18,813 bases of DNA from Deltaproteobacteria bacterium (GCA_016932235.1 JAFGDF010000311.1:1-18813), one strand, 5' to 3'. Shown: positions 7,235-15,273, counted from the stretch's first letter. Notes: a model not told the origin generated them from the letters alone. Translations and numbers: made by a program.

Positions 7235-8191
7235 TTAATGGCTTGGATTCAGCCTGGATTCCAATAATTTTTTCAGGGAAGTTAATTTATCGCCCATATA
7301 TTCACTGTCATAAGTACACCGTCCGCTCCCAATAATACCCGAATCTGAAAGATACTGTTTGATAAGGGCAACGGCATTGCCATAATATATTTCTCTCAGG
7401 CTACCCAAAAATCCACCTGTCTTCCAGATTTGCTCAAGGGAATCAGGGTATTCTTGCCGGTTGTCATTCAGGTTTATGGAAGATTCCGTTATCTTCTGCC
7501 ATTCCACCGGCGATATATTGGCGCCTGTGGAAATGACCCCGCTGAGGCTTGGATGCTCCAGGAAATTTGATTCATCCCCATCGTATACCCTGAAATCGGA
7601 CCTGGATCTGACCGCTCTCTGGTAATTATGGGCCCTTTCAAGCGGCCCCGAAAAAATAAGCCCCTTCAGTTCATCAATCTTGATTAGCTCCTTGAGAATT
7701 CCTGTCCGGATATTTGCCCTCTTAAGCGGTCTCTCGAGACGTCTTATTAGGGCCGGATCATTATGTATGATAAAAGACCCGCCGGTTCGGGAAACAAGAT
7801 CTCCGTAAAACTCGGGGAGTCCTCTATTGCTGTGATAATAAAGCGGGCTATCCACCCAGAACACCGGTCCTGAGTATGACTTTTTATCCAACACATCTTT
7901 AAGGGTATCCAGTGTATTCCTGGTCAGGCCTTCACTCTTGCCGCTCACCCAGACCATGACAGGCAGCTTTCCCTGCACATGATCAAGGGCATTTGCAAAG
8001 AGAACCATTTTCTCTTCCAGAGAGAGAGACTCCCCCTCTCCCATATAAGGGCTTGCCACATAAACCGCCTGCACGTAAGGCAAGGTTCTATCAATAAGTC
8101 TTTCCAGACCTCTTTCGTCGATCGCGCCGCCGCTGTCAAACGGCGTTATTAAATCAACAATCAACCCTTTTGGCGGACGCCTTTCCTCCAT
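7235..8191 (-). CDS. DapA-fold (dihydrodipicolinate synthase family) protein lacking catalytic Lys and Tyr
   Basis: The 318-residue chain follows the class I aldolase-like DapA barrel: LIVDLITPFDSGGAID (10-25), a GE motif near 51 in place of GTTGE, and the late signature DGDESNF with GVISTGANISP (204-228). The two residues that define the chemistry are changed. The Schiff-base Lys, expected in a GIK motif, aligns with Ile 179 (KGLIFSG). The Tyr of the YNxP motif aligns with His 143 (IIHNDP). It is therefore either a non-catalytic relative or an enzyme with different chemistry; calling it a lysine-biosynthetic DapA would be wrong. Its ATG lies 38 bases inside the 3' end of the arabinose-5-phosphate isomerase gene, with AGAGG and AGGA upstream, so the two are probably translationally coupled. 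No substrate can be inferred. Confidence 0.85.
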   Translation of the reverse strand: MEERRPPKGLIVDLITPFDSGGAIDERGLERLIDRTLPYVQAVYVASPYMGEGESLSLEEKMVLFANALDHVQGKLPVMVWVSGKSEGLTRNTLDTLKDVLDKKSYSGPVFWVDSPLYYHSNRGLPEFYGDLVSRTGGSFIIHNDPALIRRLERPLKRANIRTGILKELIKIDELKGLIFSGPLERAHNYQRAVRSRSDFRVYDGDESNFLEHPSLSGVISTGANISPVEWQKITESSINLNDNRQEYPDSLEQIWKTGGFLGSLREIYYGNAVALIKQYLSDSGIIGSGRCTYDSEYMGDKLTSLKKLLESRLNPSH

Positions 8192-9155
8192 TTATCCTAA
8201 ATTCCTCTCTTCCCAGCAGATCGTGCAAATGAACCACACCCTTCACCCTATTCTCCGAATCCAGGACAACAAGGTGCGTTATCTCATAAAGTTCCATGAT
8301 GCCAAGCGCTTCCGCGGCGGTCATTTCTTCATTAACAGTTCTTGGCGCAATCGTCATTATCTCTTCCACCTTCATGGAATAGATATCCCTGTGTTTTAAA
8401 AGTGCCCGCCGAAGATCGCCATCGGTCAGTATCCCTTCGAGCCTCCGATCCGCATCAATGACAATAGTCGCGCCTATACCTTTGGCGTCCATCTCGACCA
8501 AAGCCTGTTCAATCCCTGAACCGCTGATTACCATGGGCATGTTGTCCTCGGTGAACATTACTTCTTTTACCTCGCATGAAAGTCTTTCCCCAAGGCTCCC
8601 GCCCGGGTGAAATCTTTTAAAATCCTGCTTGTCAAACTGCCTTAGATTAATTAATGCCACTGCGAGGGCGTCTCCTACTGCGAGACACGCGGTAGTGCTC
8701 GTGGTGGGGGCTAATCCCATCGGGCAGGCCTCCCTTTCAACACCGACATCGATTACTATATCACTTTCCTGCGCCATCACTGAATCAAGGCTTCCGGTAA
8801 AGGAGATGATTCTTGTCCCCATACTTTTAAAGATTGGGAGAAGATTGTTGATCTCCTTTGTCTTCCCGCTATTGGAAATCGCCAATATTATATCATCCCT
8901 GGCTACCATTCCCAGGTCCCCATGGATCGCCTCCGCGGGATGAAGAAACACCGAGGGAGTGCCGGTGCTGTTTAATGTAGCAGAGATCTTTCTTCCTACC
9001 AGACCTGATTTACCCATACCTGTCAGGATGATCCTGCCCTTGCAGTTTAATATCATCGCGACCGCTTCTTCAAATTCAGGACCCACCCTGTCAATCAGAT
9101 CCAGTATCCCTTGCGCTTCTATCTTTAGTACATCTTTAACTTTTTCAATTATCAT
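8154..9155 (-). CDS. kdsD: D-arabinose-5-phosphate isomerase (KdsD/KpsF family)
   Basis: It interconverts ribulose 5-phosphate and arabinose 5-phosphate, the first step towards Kdo for lipopolysaccharide or capsule, in the cytoplasm. At 333 residues it is close to the family's usual length. A SIS sugar-isomerase domain covers about 35-175, with TGMGKSGLVGRKI (45-57), HPAEAIHGDLGM (72-83), AISNSGKT (92-99) and RFHPGGSLGERL (181-192). Two CBS domains follow at about 200-250 and 265-320, the second starting at VEEIMT. The ATG gives a complete SIS domain. The gene overlaps the next one by 38 bases, an unusual partnership since other Kdo genes are absent from the window. The substitute assignment, a GutQ- or capsule-type KpsF isozyme, cannot be excluded from sequence alone. 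Confidence 0.94.
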   Translation of the reverse strand: MIIEKVKDVLKIEAQGILDLIDRVGPEFEEAVAMILNCKGRIILTGMGKSGLVGRKISATLNSTGTPSVFLHPAEAIHGDLGMVARDDIILAISNSGKTKEINNLLPIFKSMGTRIISFTGSLDSVMAQESDIVIDVGVEREACPMGLAPTTSTTACLAVGDALAVALINLRQFDKQDFKRFHPGGSLGERLSCEVKEVMFTEDNMPMVISGSGIEQALVEMDAKGIGATIVIDADRRLEGILTDGDLRRALLKHRDIYSMKVEEIMTIAPRTVNEEMTAAEALGIMELYEITHLVVLDSENRVKGVVHLHDLLGREEFRINGGKASAKRVDC

Positions 9156-9379
9156 CTCTTATTCCCGATTTCTTCATCCTGACAAGAGAGCCGCCGGGGC
9201 AGGAAACCACAACAGGTTCAGGGCAGCCTGATCCGCCGAAGCCCGGTCCATCTTTCGCCAGGTCTTCAGAGTACACAGGTATGCTTCTGCGGCCCGGTTC
9301 TTATGACTTCCTGCAGAGACGGACGAAATTCCATTTATCGTACAGCATCTTTAACATTTTACAGACAGCTTCTCAAGCT

Positions 9380-11752
9380 TTAATTATTCCAAAATTCTTC
9401 CAGGACTTCTTCTAAGTATTTTACATCATGAAGAAAAACGGGCTTCCATTCTTTCGGGAACAACGCCCTGTAATGCACCAGGGAAAATCTTTTATCGATC
9501 AGCATGACAATGCCTCTATCCTTTTCCGAACGTATCACCCTGCCCGCTGCCTGGAATACACGGTTTATGCCAGGAAACAGGTAGGCGTATTCAAACCCGT
9601 TCTTGTTCCTGCCGGAAAAATATTTTCGAATGAGTTCTCTTTCAGGCGAGATCGCCGGGAGCCCCACCCCTACTATTATAGCCCCCGAGAGTCTCTCTCC
9701 GATTAGATCAATCCCTTCCCCGAATATCCCGCCCATGACAGCGAAACCTATTATATGCCGCGCATCGTCCTCCATGAACTGCTCAAGGAATTTTTCTCTC
9801 TCTTCCTCGTTCATACCGGTCTTTTGCACGATAATATCCAGATCATTATTCTCTTCCTTAAATATGGAGTATATCATAGCCATATATTCATAAGACGGAA
9901 AGAAAACCATATAGTTCCCCTTTCTAAATCTCAATACAGGGTAGATGAAATTTGCTATTTCCCGCCTTGTCTCATCCCTGTGCCTGTAGAGCGTGGAAAC
10001 ATTATTAACAACAAGGAGGCAGATATTGGTCAAGGGAAACGGAGATGGTATTTCAATGCTTTTCGCAGATCCGTCGCAACCCAAAATCTTCCTGAAATAA
10101 TTGAGAGGGGTCATGGTAGCTGAAAAGAATATGGCAGATCGGCTTCTCTTTAGAATCTTTTCCATTTGTGATGACGGATCGATGCAGAATAATTTTACTC
10201 TGAGGTCATTATTGATCTTTTCCAATATTGTCGCATAAGTCTCATCATACTGTTCCGCGACCCTCAGAAATCCTCTGACAGTAAAATAGAGTTCGGAAAG
10301 GTCTTTCCTGAATGCGGTTTCTATATTCAGGGAAAACCATTCTTCGGTATCGTTTAAAAACCTCTTCAGAAGTGGAATGAGTCCGTCCGGCATCTCTTCT
10401 TCCGCCAGATAATCTCCGGCATCATCACAATTCTTCCTGATACTGATCAGACATGAATTGATCCTTCCCAGATCCTTGTATATAACTGGTATTTCATCTT
10501 TAAGCGTTCTTCTCCTATCCAGAAATACCTGTTTATGGATTTCTGCGGAAAACATCTCTCTGGATCGCTCAGCAAGATTGTGCGCTTCGTCAATCAGAAA
10601 AAGATATTCGCCTCTTTCTTCAGGGAATAAACGCCTTAGATAGGCTTTGGGATCGAATACGTGATTATGATCGCAGATAATAACATCAACCAGTAATGCA
10701 AGCTCCAAAGACAATTCAAAGGGACATAAGGTGTATTTCCGTGCAGTGCTTTCAATCAATTCCCGGGTAAAGGAGTCCTGTCTAAAAATATCATCAACAG
10801 CATCTTCAATACGGTCATAATATCCTCGGGCGTATTCGCATTCCTCAACCGAACATGCTGTCTCGGATTTCGGACATATTTTTTCTTTTGCCGTAAGAGT
10901 CAAAGATTTCAGTCTCAATCCCCTGGATCTCAATTCATCTATGGCCCTTTCAGCAATACCCTTACCGGTGGTCCGGGCGGTCAGATAAAATATTTTGGGG
11001 ATAAATTCATCCGTCATGGCCTTGAGCGCTGGGAAAATGACAGCAATGGTTTTACCAATTCCGGTTGATGCCTGTGCAAGCAATTGCCCGCGAGCCTTAA
11101 TCGTTCTATAGACCTCAACCGCCATCTTTCTCTGGCCTCTTCTGTAAGAAGGAAAAGGGAATTCCAGCGCCTTTATGGATTCATCACGTGCGCGCCGCCA
11201 TTCAGCATACACCTTTTCTTTTTTCAAAAAATCCAGAGCAATCGCATTATAGAACCGAAAAAGTTCATCCCTGCTGAAGGTTCGGCTGATCTCTTTTGTC
11301 TCGCCGCTCTCAAGGTGATAATAGGTCAAACGGCAATCTATCTCTTCAAGACCCTCCTGTACCGAATACATGAATGCATATGTCTTCAGCTGGCCCCAAT
11401 GGAGAAGGTTATCATCTCTTTCAACGGACTCCAGATCCCTGCGGGTTGTCTTAATCTCTTCGATAATCACCTTTTCAGGATATTTCATAACGCCGTCGAT
11501 CCTGCCTGAGGTCTCAAGTATCGTGTCACCGGTCTCAAACCGGTGGGAAACGACCACTTCCTCCCTGTATTCACACGGCCTTGATCTCTGTATCATCTGG
11601 TGGGCACGTATGGATTCAACAGGCTTCGTGACCGAAAAAGATCCGAACTGGAGATCCCCCGATCTAAGCATTCTCTCAACAAGTTCACCCACTGAAATAT
11701 TTATCTTTTTCTTCATTTTCAAAACAGGCCTGATGATACTGTTCAGATTCAC
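9380..11752 (-). CDS. PD-(D/E)XK nuclease fused to XPD/DinG-like Fe-S helicase
   Basis: This 790-residue protein is predicted to unwind DNA with ATP and to cut it. The N-terminal third is a RecB/Cas4-like nuclease: Asp 86 (GRIDG), Glu 99 and Lys 101 (EEIKTT), and a QxxxY motif at 121-125 (QLKTY). A superfamily 2 helicase of the Rad3/XPD/DinG group follows, with Walker A ASTGIGKT (228-235) and a DEAH box (388-391, LIDEAHNL). Four cysteines (293, 300, 305, 343) lie between them where XPD carries its 4Fe-4S cluster. The C-terminal part has SPFPLTN and the motif VI-like GRVIRSEKDRG. No strong ribosome site marks the first ATG; Met 13 is an alternative start. No partner gene adjoins it: the next gene in its direction begins 224 bases away. 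A DNA-repair role is inference from the family. Confidence 0.92.
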   Translation of the reverse strand: MNLNSIIRPVLKMKKKINISVGELVERMLRSGDLQFGSFSVTKPVESIRAHQMIQRSRPCEYREEVVVSHRFETGDTILETSGRIDGVMKYPEKVIIEEIKTTRRDLESVERDDNLLHWGQLKTYAFMYSVQEGLEEIDCRLTYYHLESGETKEISRTFSRDELFRFYNAIALDFLKKEKVYAEWRRARDESIKALEFPFPSYRRGQRKMAVEVYRTIKARGQLLAQASTGIGKTIAVIFPALKAMTDEFIPKIFYLTARTTGKGIAERAIDELRSRGLRLKSLTLTAKEKICPKSETACSVEECEYARGYYDRIEDAVDDIFRQDSFTRELIESTARKYTLCPFELSLELALLVDVIICDHNHVFDPKAYLRRLFPEERGEYLFLIDEAHNLAERSREMFSAEIHKQVFLDRRRTLKDEIPVIYKDLGRINSCLISIRKNCDDAGDYLAEEEMPDGLIPLLKRFLNDTEEWFSLNIETAFRKDLSELYFTVRGFLRVAEQYDETYATILEKINNDLRVKLFCIDPSSQMEKILKRSRSAIFFSATMTPLNYFRKILGCDGSAKSIEIPSPFPLTNICLLVVNNVSTLYRHRDETRREIANFIYPVLRFRKGNYMVFFPSYEYMAMIYSIFKEENNDLDIIVQKTGMNEEEREKFLEQFMEDDARHIIGFAVMGGIFGEGIDLIGERLSGAIIVGVGLPAISPERELIRKYFSGRNKNGFEYAYLFPGINRVFQAAGRVIRSEKDRGIVMLIDKRFSLVHYRALFPKEWKPVFLHDVKYLEEVLEEFWNN

Positions 11753-11773
11753 TTTTCGATTTTCATCGTCCTG

Positions 11774-11804
11774 GGAGCATGCCGGACAAAGTCCGCCAGG
11801 CTCC
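11774..11804. repeat. 31-nt intergenic palindrome, copy C
   Basis: Layout is GGAGCAT, GCCGGAC, AAA, GTCCGCC, AGGCTCC. The loop and inner arms match copy B read on the opposite strand. It lies 22 bases upstream of the helicase start codon, in the gap after the GAF gene. Confidence 0.8.
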
Positions 11805-11874
11805 TAGATTCACCAAAAAATTAAGTTGCATGTAATAAGGGGATTGGACCACCCTGGTAAAGGCCTTTGAGACA

Positions 11875-11901
11875 TCAAGCCTGATGATGAATCAGGCTTG
11901 A
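11875..11901. repeat. Perfect 11-bp hairpin between GAF and helicase genes
   Basis: TCAAGCCTGAT (11875-11885) pairs perfectly with ATCAGGCTTGA (11891-11901) across a 5-base loop. It lies about 60 bases past the GAF stop on the minus strand. No T-tract follows on either strand, so it is not a standard intrinsic terminator, but it could stabilise or end the short GAF transcript. Confidence 0.5.
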
Positions 11902-11960
11902 TAAAGGATTCTTAACATACATAGATAAATGTTCTCTGTATTGACAAGGTGAATGGCGGA

Positions 11961-12512
11961 TTATAGTGGAACCGAATCTCTCATCGTGGTGAGAATATCA
12001 ATCATCTCATTCTGCCCCTCATAGAGCCTGCACATATCGATAAGTATCCCGCATAGCTGGGCAATCGCCTGTAAAAAATTGACATCCTCCAGGGTGAATT
12101 CCCATGGCTGGGAGGTATATACCCGCAGATTACCGATGATCTCCCCCCTTACATACATAGGCACGGAAAGAATAGAAGCGATGCCCTCTTTTTGCGCGGC
12201 CTCAGGATACTGGATCCTCGGATCATCTGTTACATCGTATATGGCTACAGGATCCTCCTGAAGGGCTTCCGAGATGGAATCAAGCGCCATTATGGGGCCC
12301 TTATTTAAATACTCCTTTGATAAACCGTCTGAAGCAACCAGTTCCAGTTTTTTAGTGCCGGGATCGATCAGAAATAAAGCGGAACCCTTCACATCGAGTG
12401 CCTTTTTAATACTCTTGACTGTAAGGGAGATTATCTCTTCGGGGTTCCTTGACATGGTCATTGACTTGGTTATTCCCAGAAGCGTTTCATAATTAATTAC
12501 CTGTTTTTTCAT
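11961..12512 (-). CDS. Small stand-alone GAF-domain protein
   Basis: The 183-residue protein consists almost entirely of one GAF ligand-binding domain (about residues 25-165). It has the typical pattern ALFLID, LELVASDGLSKEYL, ILSVPMYVRGEIIGNLRVYT and a closing helix with LQAIAQLCGILID. No kinase, HTH, GGDEF or other output domain is attached, and none is encoded next to it, so how it passes on a signal is unknown. It probably senses a small molecule or redox state in the cytoplasm. The start has an AGGGGG site upstream. The gene diverges from the radical SAM gene across a 246-base gap that contains one copy of the 18-bp repeat. Confidence 0.9.
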   Translation of the reverse strand: MKKQVINYETLLGITKSMTMSRNPEEIISLTVKSIKKALDVKGSALFLIDPGTKKLELVASDGLSKEYLNKGPIMALDSISEALQEDPVAIYDVTDDPRIQYPEAAQKEGIASILSVPMYVRGEIIGNLRVYTSQPWEFTLEDVNFLQAIAQLCGILIDMCRLYEGQNEMIDILTTMRDSVPL

Positions 12513-12610
12513 GATTTCCCCCTGATTGGAAGGTTATGAAAATATATATCATTTTATTTGAGAATGCATTTCAGGTCAAGCAAATCACACACATTGCATT
12601 TCTGGATAAC

Positions 12611-12628
12611 TGCAATTTCCTAACCGGA
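12611..12628. repeat. 18-bp exact repeat, copy 2
   Basis: TGCAATTTCCTAACCGGA is identical to 7215-7232. This copy sits in the divergent promoter region between the GAF and radical SAM genes. Here it is followed by CGGTT at 12639-12643, giving a short inverted repeat with AACCG at 12622-12626. Confidence 0.6.
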
Positions 12629-12758
12629 AAATCTGAATCGGTTCCATATATTGTTGTATCCACTTGAAATGGAAAGGATTTATTATTATTGTATTAAAGA
12701 TACTGATGCTGATATCTTATTCGTATCAATGATACTGGATCATACGGGGCTATCATAA

Positions 12759-13814
12759 ATGTTTGAACAGGGTGTAATCAGACCTCCGAGTGAAGCGTCA
12801 AGTTTATTGGTCAGGGTAACCAGAAATTGCCCATGGAACCGCTGTCACTTCTGCCCGGCATATAAAGGAAAGAGTTTTTCAAAAAGGACGGTTGAAGAGG
12901 TTAAAAGGGATATAGACGAAATGGCTGAAATGTATGCATCCGGTTACGGAAGTTTTCAGTCCGCCTTTCTTCAGGACGCTGATTCTCTTATCATCCCGGC
13001 AGATGAGCTGATTGAAATAATCCATTACCTGAAAAAACGCTTTCCTGATATAAACCGCATAACCACCTATGCCCGGGCCAAGTCCATGAAACGTAAAAGT
13101 AAAGAAGATTACAGGCGACTCGAGGAAGCGGGCCTCAACAGGATACACACAGGGATGGAAAGCGGATCGCGCAAGGTCCTGAAAATGATATCAAAAGGCA
13201 TAACACCCGAAGATATCCTGGAGGGCGGAAAAAAGGTGGCAGGGTCGGGGATTTCACTCTCCATGTATGTTATGCCGGGTGTTGGAGGGCGTCTTCTCAG
13301 CAGGGAACATGCCACGGAAAGCGCCAGGCTCCTTAACGAAGTCCGTCCGGACTTTATCCGGATAAGGACCTTTGCCATGCATCCGAAATCCCCGCTTCAG
13401 AAGATGGTGCGGGATGGCACCTTTATCCACCTGAATGATGATGAGGTAATATCGGAGATCAGGTTACTGCTGGAGCAGCTTGATGAAATGCCGGCACATT
13501 TCCGGTGCGGGGATTTCAGCCAGAATCTTCTTATGCAGGTGGATGGAAGACTGGATATTCATAAAAGTGCCATGATCAGCGAGATCGACCGGTATCTGGC
13601 CATGACAAAGGAGCAGAAACAGGTATATTCCCTGATCCAGCGCACATATCCCGGAGTGAGATCTCTTGATATCGTTCAGGATCAAAGACTTATGGATGAG
13701 GCAGGAAGTGAGATAGAGAAGCTCGAAAGGTCAGAAAAGGACGGCTTCAATAAATATATTCGAATGCTTTTGACCTACCAGTTGCCGCAGTTGCAGACGG
13801 ATTCATGGGATTAG
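12759..13814 (+). CDS. Radical SAM protein with CX4CX2C cluster motif
   Basis: It is predicted to bind a 4Fe-4S cluster and S-adenosylmethionine and to start radical chemistry. The 351-residue chain carries the cluster motif very near its N-terminus: NCPWNRCHFCPAYKG, cysteines 24, 29 and 32. The spacing is CX4CX2C rather than the usual CX3CX2C. Family-like features downstream are a DADSL segment near 75, GLNRIHTGMESGSRKVLKMI (about residues 124-143, the strand region resembling HemN and Elp3 relatives) and MYVMPGVGG near 169. No cobalamin-binding, TRAM or acetyltransferase domain is visible and the substrate is unknown. The ribosome site is weak, but the first ATG keeps the whole motif region. 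It stands alone, divergent from the GAF gene, and its stop codon runs into a copy of the 31-nt palindrome. Confidence 0.9.
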   Translation: MFEQGVIRPPSEASSLLVRVTRNCPWNRCHFCPAYKGKSFSKRTVEEVKRDIDEMAEMYASGYGSFQSAFLQDADSLIIPADELIEIIHYLKKRFPDINRITTYARAKSMKRKSKEDYRRLEEAGLNRIHTGMESGSRKVLKMISKGITPEDILEGGKKVAGSGISLSMYVMPGVGGRLLSREHATESARLLNEVRPDFIRIRTFAMHPKSPLQKMVRDGTFIHLNDDEVISEIRLLLEQLDEMPAHFRCGDFSQNLLMQVDGRLDIHKSAMISEIDRYLAMTKEQKQVYSLIQRTYPGVRSLDIVQDQRLMDEAGSEIEKLERSEKDGFNKYIRMLLTYQLPQLQTDSWD

Positions 13815-13844
13815 GAGACTGTGGGATTTTGTCCGCCAGTCTCC
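13814..13844. repeat. 31-nt intergenic palindrome, copy D
   Basis: Layout is GGAGACT, GTGGGAT, TTT, GTCCGCC, AGTCTCC. The first base is the last base of the radical SAM stop codon. The outer arms pair perfectly and the inner arms tolerate mismatches. It could act as a 3'-end stabiliser of the radical SAM mRNA; a run of A, then GTTTTCT, follows. Confidence 0.8.
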
Positions 13845-13982
13845 CAGAAAAAAGTTTTCTTATGTCGCTCCTGAGAGCCCGGTATCAACTGTGATGGTTG
13901 CATGGCACATCGTTCATTTATACTGAGAGCTCATTAAATAACTGCTAATTCTGTTTAAGATAATAAATCTTCTCATAATGTC

Positions 13983-14005
13983 ATCCTGCGACTCGATCGC
14001 AGGAT
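13983..14005. repeat. 9-bp perfect hairpin within a degenerate MITE-like palindrome
   Basis: ATCCTGCGA pairs with TCGCAGGAT across CTCGA. The surroundings (GTCATCCTGCG, then TGGATTCTGCTGCCGTCATT up to about 14042) resemble the core of the element at 17831-17962 and the widespread proteobacterial intergenic repeats that begin GTCATNCTG. No terminal repeats or target duplication are visible, so this is probably a decayed copy. The rest of the 298-base gap between the radical SAM and ZnuA genes shows nothing else beyond copy D of the palindrome. Confidence 0.5.
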
Positions 14006-14112
14006 CTACCTGTTCAAAAAGACTGGATTCTGCTGCCGTCATTGTGAATGATGGTCGGTATTTTAATGAACGTGTAATGATTTATTTCTGACACTTTTCC
14101 GGAGATATCTAA

Positions 14113-15012
14113 ATGAAATGCTACCGTAGAGATGTTCTCATTGTATGTACTTCAGTTATGCTGATCGTTCTGTCTTCCCTCGCCCGAGCACAGGGTGATG
14201 ATAGAATAAATGTATTTGTCAGCATATTGCCTCAAAAATACTTTGTTGAAAGAATCGGCGGCGACATGGTAAAGGTTTCCGTCCTTGTCCCTCCAGGAGC
14301 CAGCCCCCACATTTATGAACCGAAGCCACGGCAGATGGAGGCATTGAAAAAAACAAGGGCCTTTTTTGCCGTTGGCATTAATCTCGAGGATGTCTGGTTG
14401 AAAAAGATCCAGGCGCTTCATCCGGACATTGTAATTATCCGCACTGATGAGAACGTAAAAAAAATACCCGTGTCCACTCATAAGCATGAGGAAATCGAAG
14501 GACGTCATGACAATGAAGAGCACGGTTCACCTGACCCTCATATCTGGCTTTCTCCCCCTTTGGTCAGGATCCAGGCGGAAACCATTATGAATGGATTGAT
14601 CCTTATAGATCCGGCCCATGGGGAATTATATACTGAAAATTTTCGCAAGTTCATCAAGGAAATTGACGACCTTGATTCAAGGTTTCGCACTATTTTCAGG
14701 GACAGGGAAGGCATGGAGTTTATGGTGTTTCATCCCTCGTGGGGATATTTCGCGGATACATACGGTCTGAAACAGATTTCAATAGAGATGGATGGAAAAG
14801 AACCGAAACCCTCCAGGATAAAGGAATTGATCGAGCATGCGCGGAACAGGGGGATAAAGGTGGTCTTTGTCCAGCCCCAGATTTCACCAAAGACAGCGGA
14901 AATAATCGCAAAGGAAATCAATGGAAGCGTGCTTGTCGCTGACCCACTTGCCGAGGACTGGTTGCTGAACCTTGAGACTCAGGCCGAGAAATTCTGGAAG
15001 GCGTTAAAGTAA
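14113..15012 (+). CDS. ZnuA-like zinc/manganese ABC transporter substrate-binding protein
   Basis: It captures a divalent metal, most likely zinc, in the periplasm for an ABC importer. The 299-residue chain begins with a signal peptide (hydrophobic 8-22, cleavage after ARA at 26; no lipobox Cys). Metal ligands expected in the cluster A-1 family are visible: His 66 (SPHIYEP), His 143 (DPHIWLSP), His 207 (HPSWGYFA) and Asp 277 (ADPLAEDW). A short His/acid-rich loop (about 122-137, HKHEEIEGRHDNEEH) is a hallmark of zinc-specific members. The matching ATPase and permease genes are not next to it. The downstream gene is a thioredoxin-like lipoprotein after a 261-base gap, so the protein would rely on a transporter encoded elsewhere. 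A CCGGAG ribosome site lies close to the ATG. No Zur or Fur box was recognised. Confidence 0.93.
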   Translation: MKCYRRDVLIVCTSVMLIVLSSLARAQGDDRINVFVSILPQKYFVERIGGDMVKVSVLVPPGASPHIYEPKPRQMEALKKTRAFFAVGINLEDVWLKKIQALHPDIVIIRTDENVKKIPVSTHKHEEIEGRHDNEEHGSPDPHIWLSPPLVRIQAETIMNGLILIDPAHGELYTENFRKFIKEIDDLDSRFRTIFRDREGMEFMVFHPSWGYFADTYGLKQISIEMDGKEPKPSRIKELIEHARNRGIKVVFVQPQISPKTAEIIAKEINGSVLVADPLAEDWLLNLETQAEKFWKALK

Positions 15013-15210
15013 TAAAAAACTATGGATGAATACCTTCTTCCTGCCATAGATATCCCCCAGTCGACCAATAAGCCCCATGAGGACTAACTTCGTCATCAGA
15101 ATAAGATGTGCTCACCCGGCTCATGGTCACCGATTTCATCCGTAACTGTTCTTCCATTAGCGGAAGGGATATATTTACTTCCGATAGTCTCCCTGAACAT
15201 AATTAATCGC

Positions 15211-15240
15211 TTGCATAAATAACAACCTATTGATTATATA
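15211..15240 (+). promoter_or_regulatory. Possible promoter of the tlpA-like operon
   Basis: TTGCAT (15211-15216), an 18-base spacer and TATATA (15235-15240) lie about 34 bases before the start codon, in an A/T-rich stretch. Both boxes deviate from consensus, so this is only a plausible site. The rest of the 261-base gap after ZnuA shows nothing recognisable. Confidence 0.3.
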
Positions 15241-15273
15241 TAGCGAAAATCACTAAACAACGGAAATGAATAA

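Noticed and set aside
7235..8191. Assignment as lysine-biosynthetic DapA
   Set aside because: The Schiff-base Lys and the YNxP Tyr are both replaced.
9174..9350. A roughly 58-codon minus-strand open stretch between helicase and kdsD
   Set aside because: It lacks a credible start codon and ribosome site, and I recognise no family; it may be a gene remnant but cannot be supported.
11084..11509. A 141-codon plus-strand frame opposite the helicase
   Set aside because: It lies wholly inside the helicase/nuclease coding region on the other strand and looks like random composition.
9380..11752. Cas4-like nuclease and helicase as part of a CRISPR system
   Set aside because: No repeat-spacer array or other cas gene is visible anywhere in the window.
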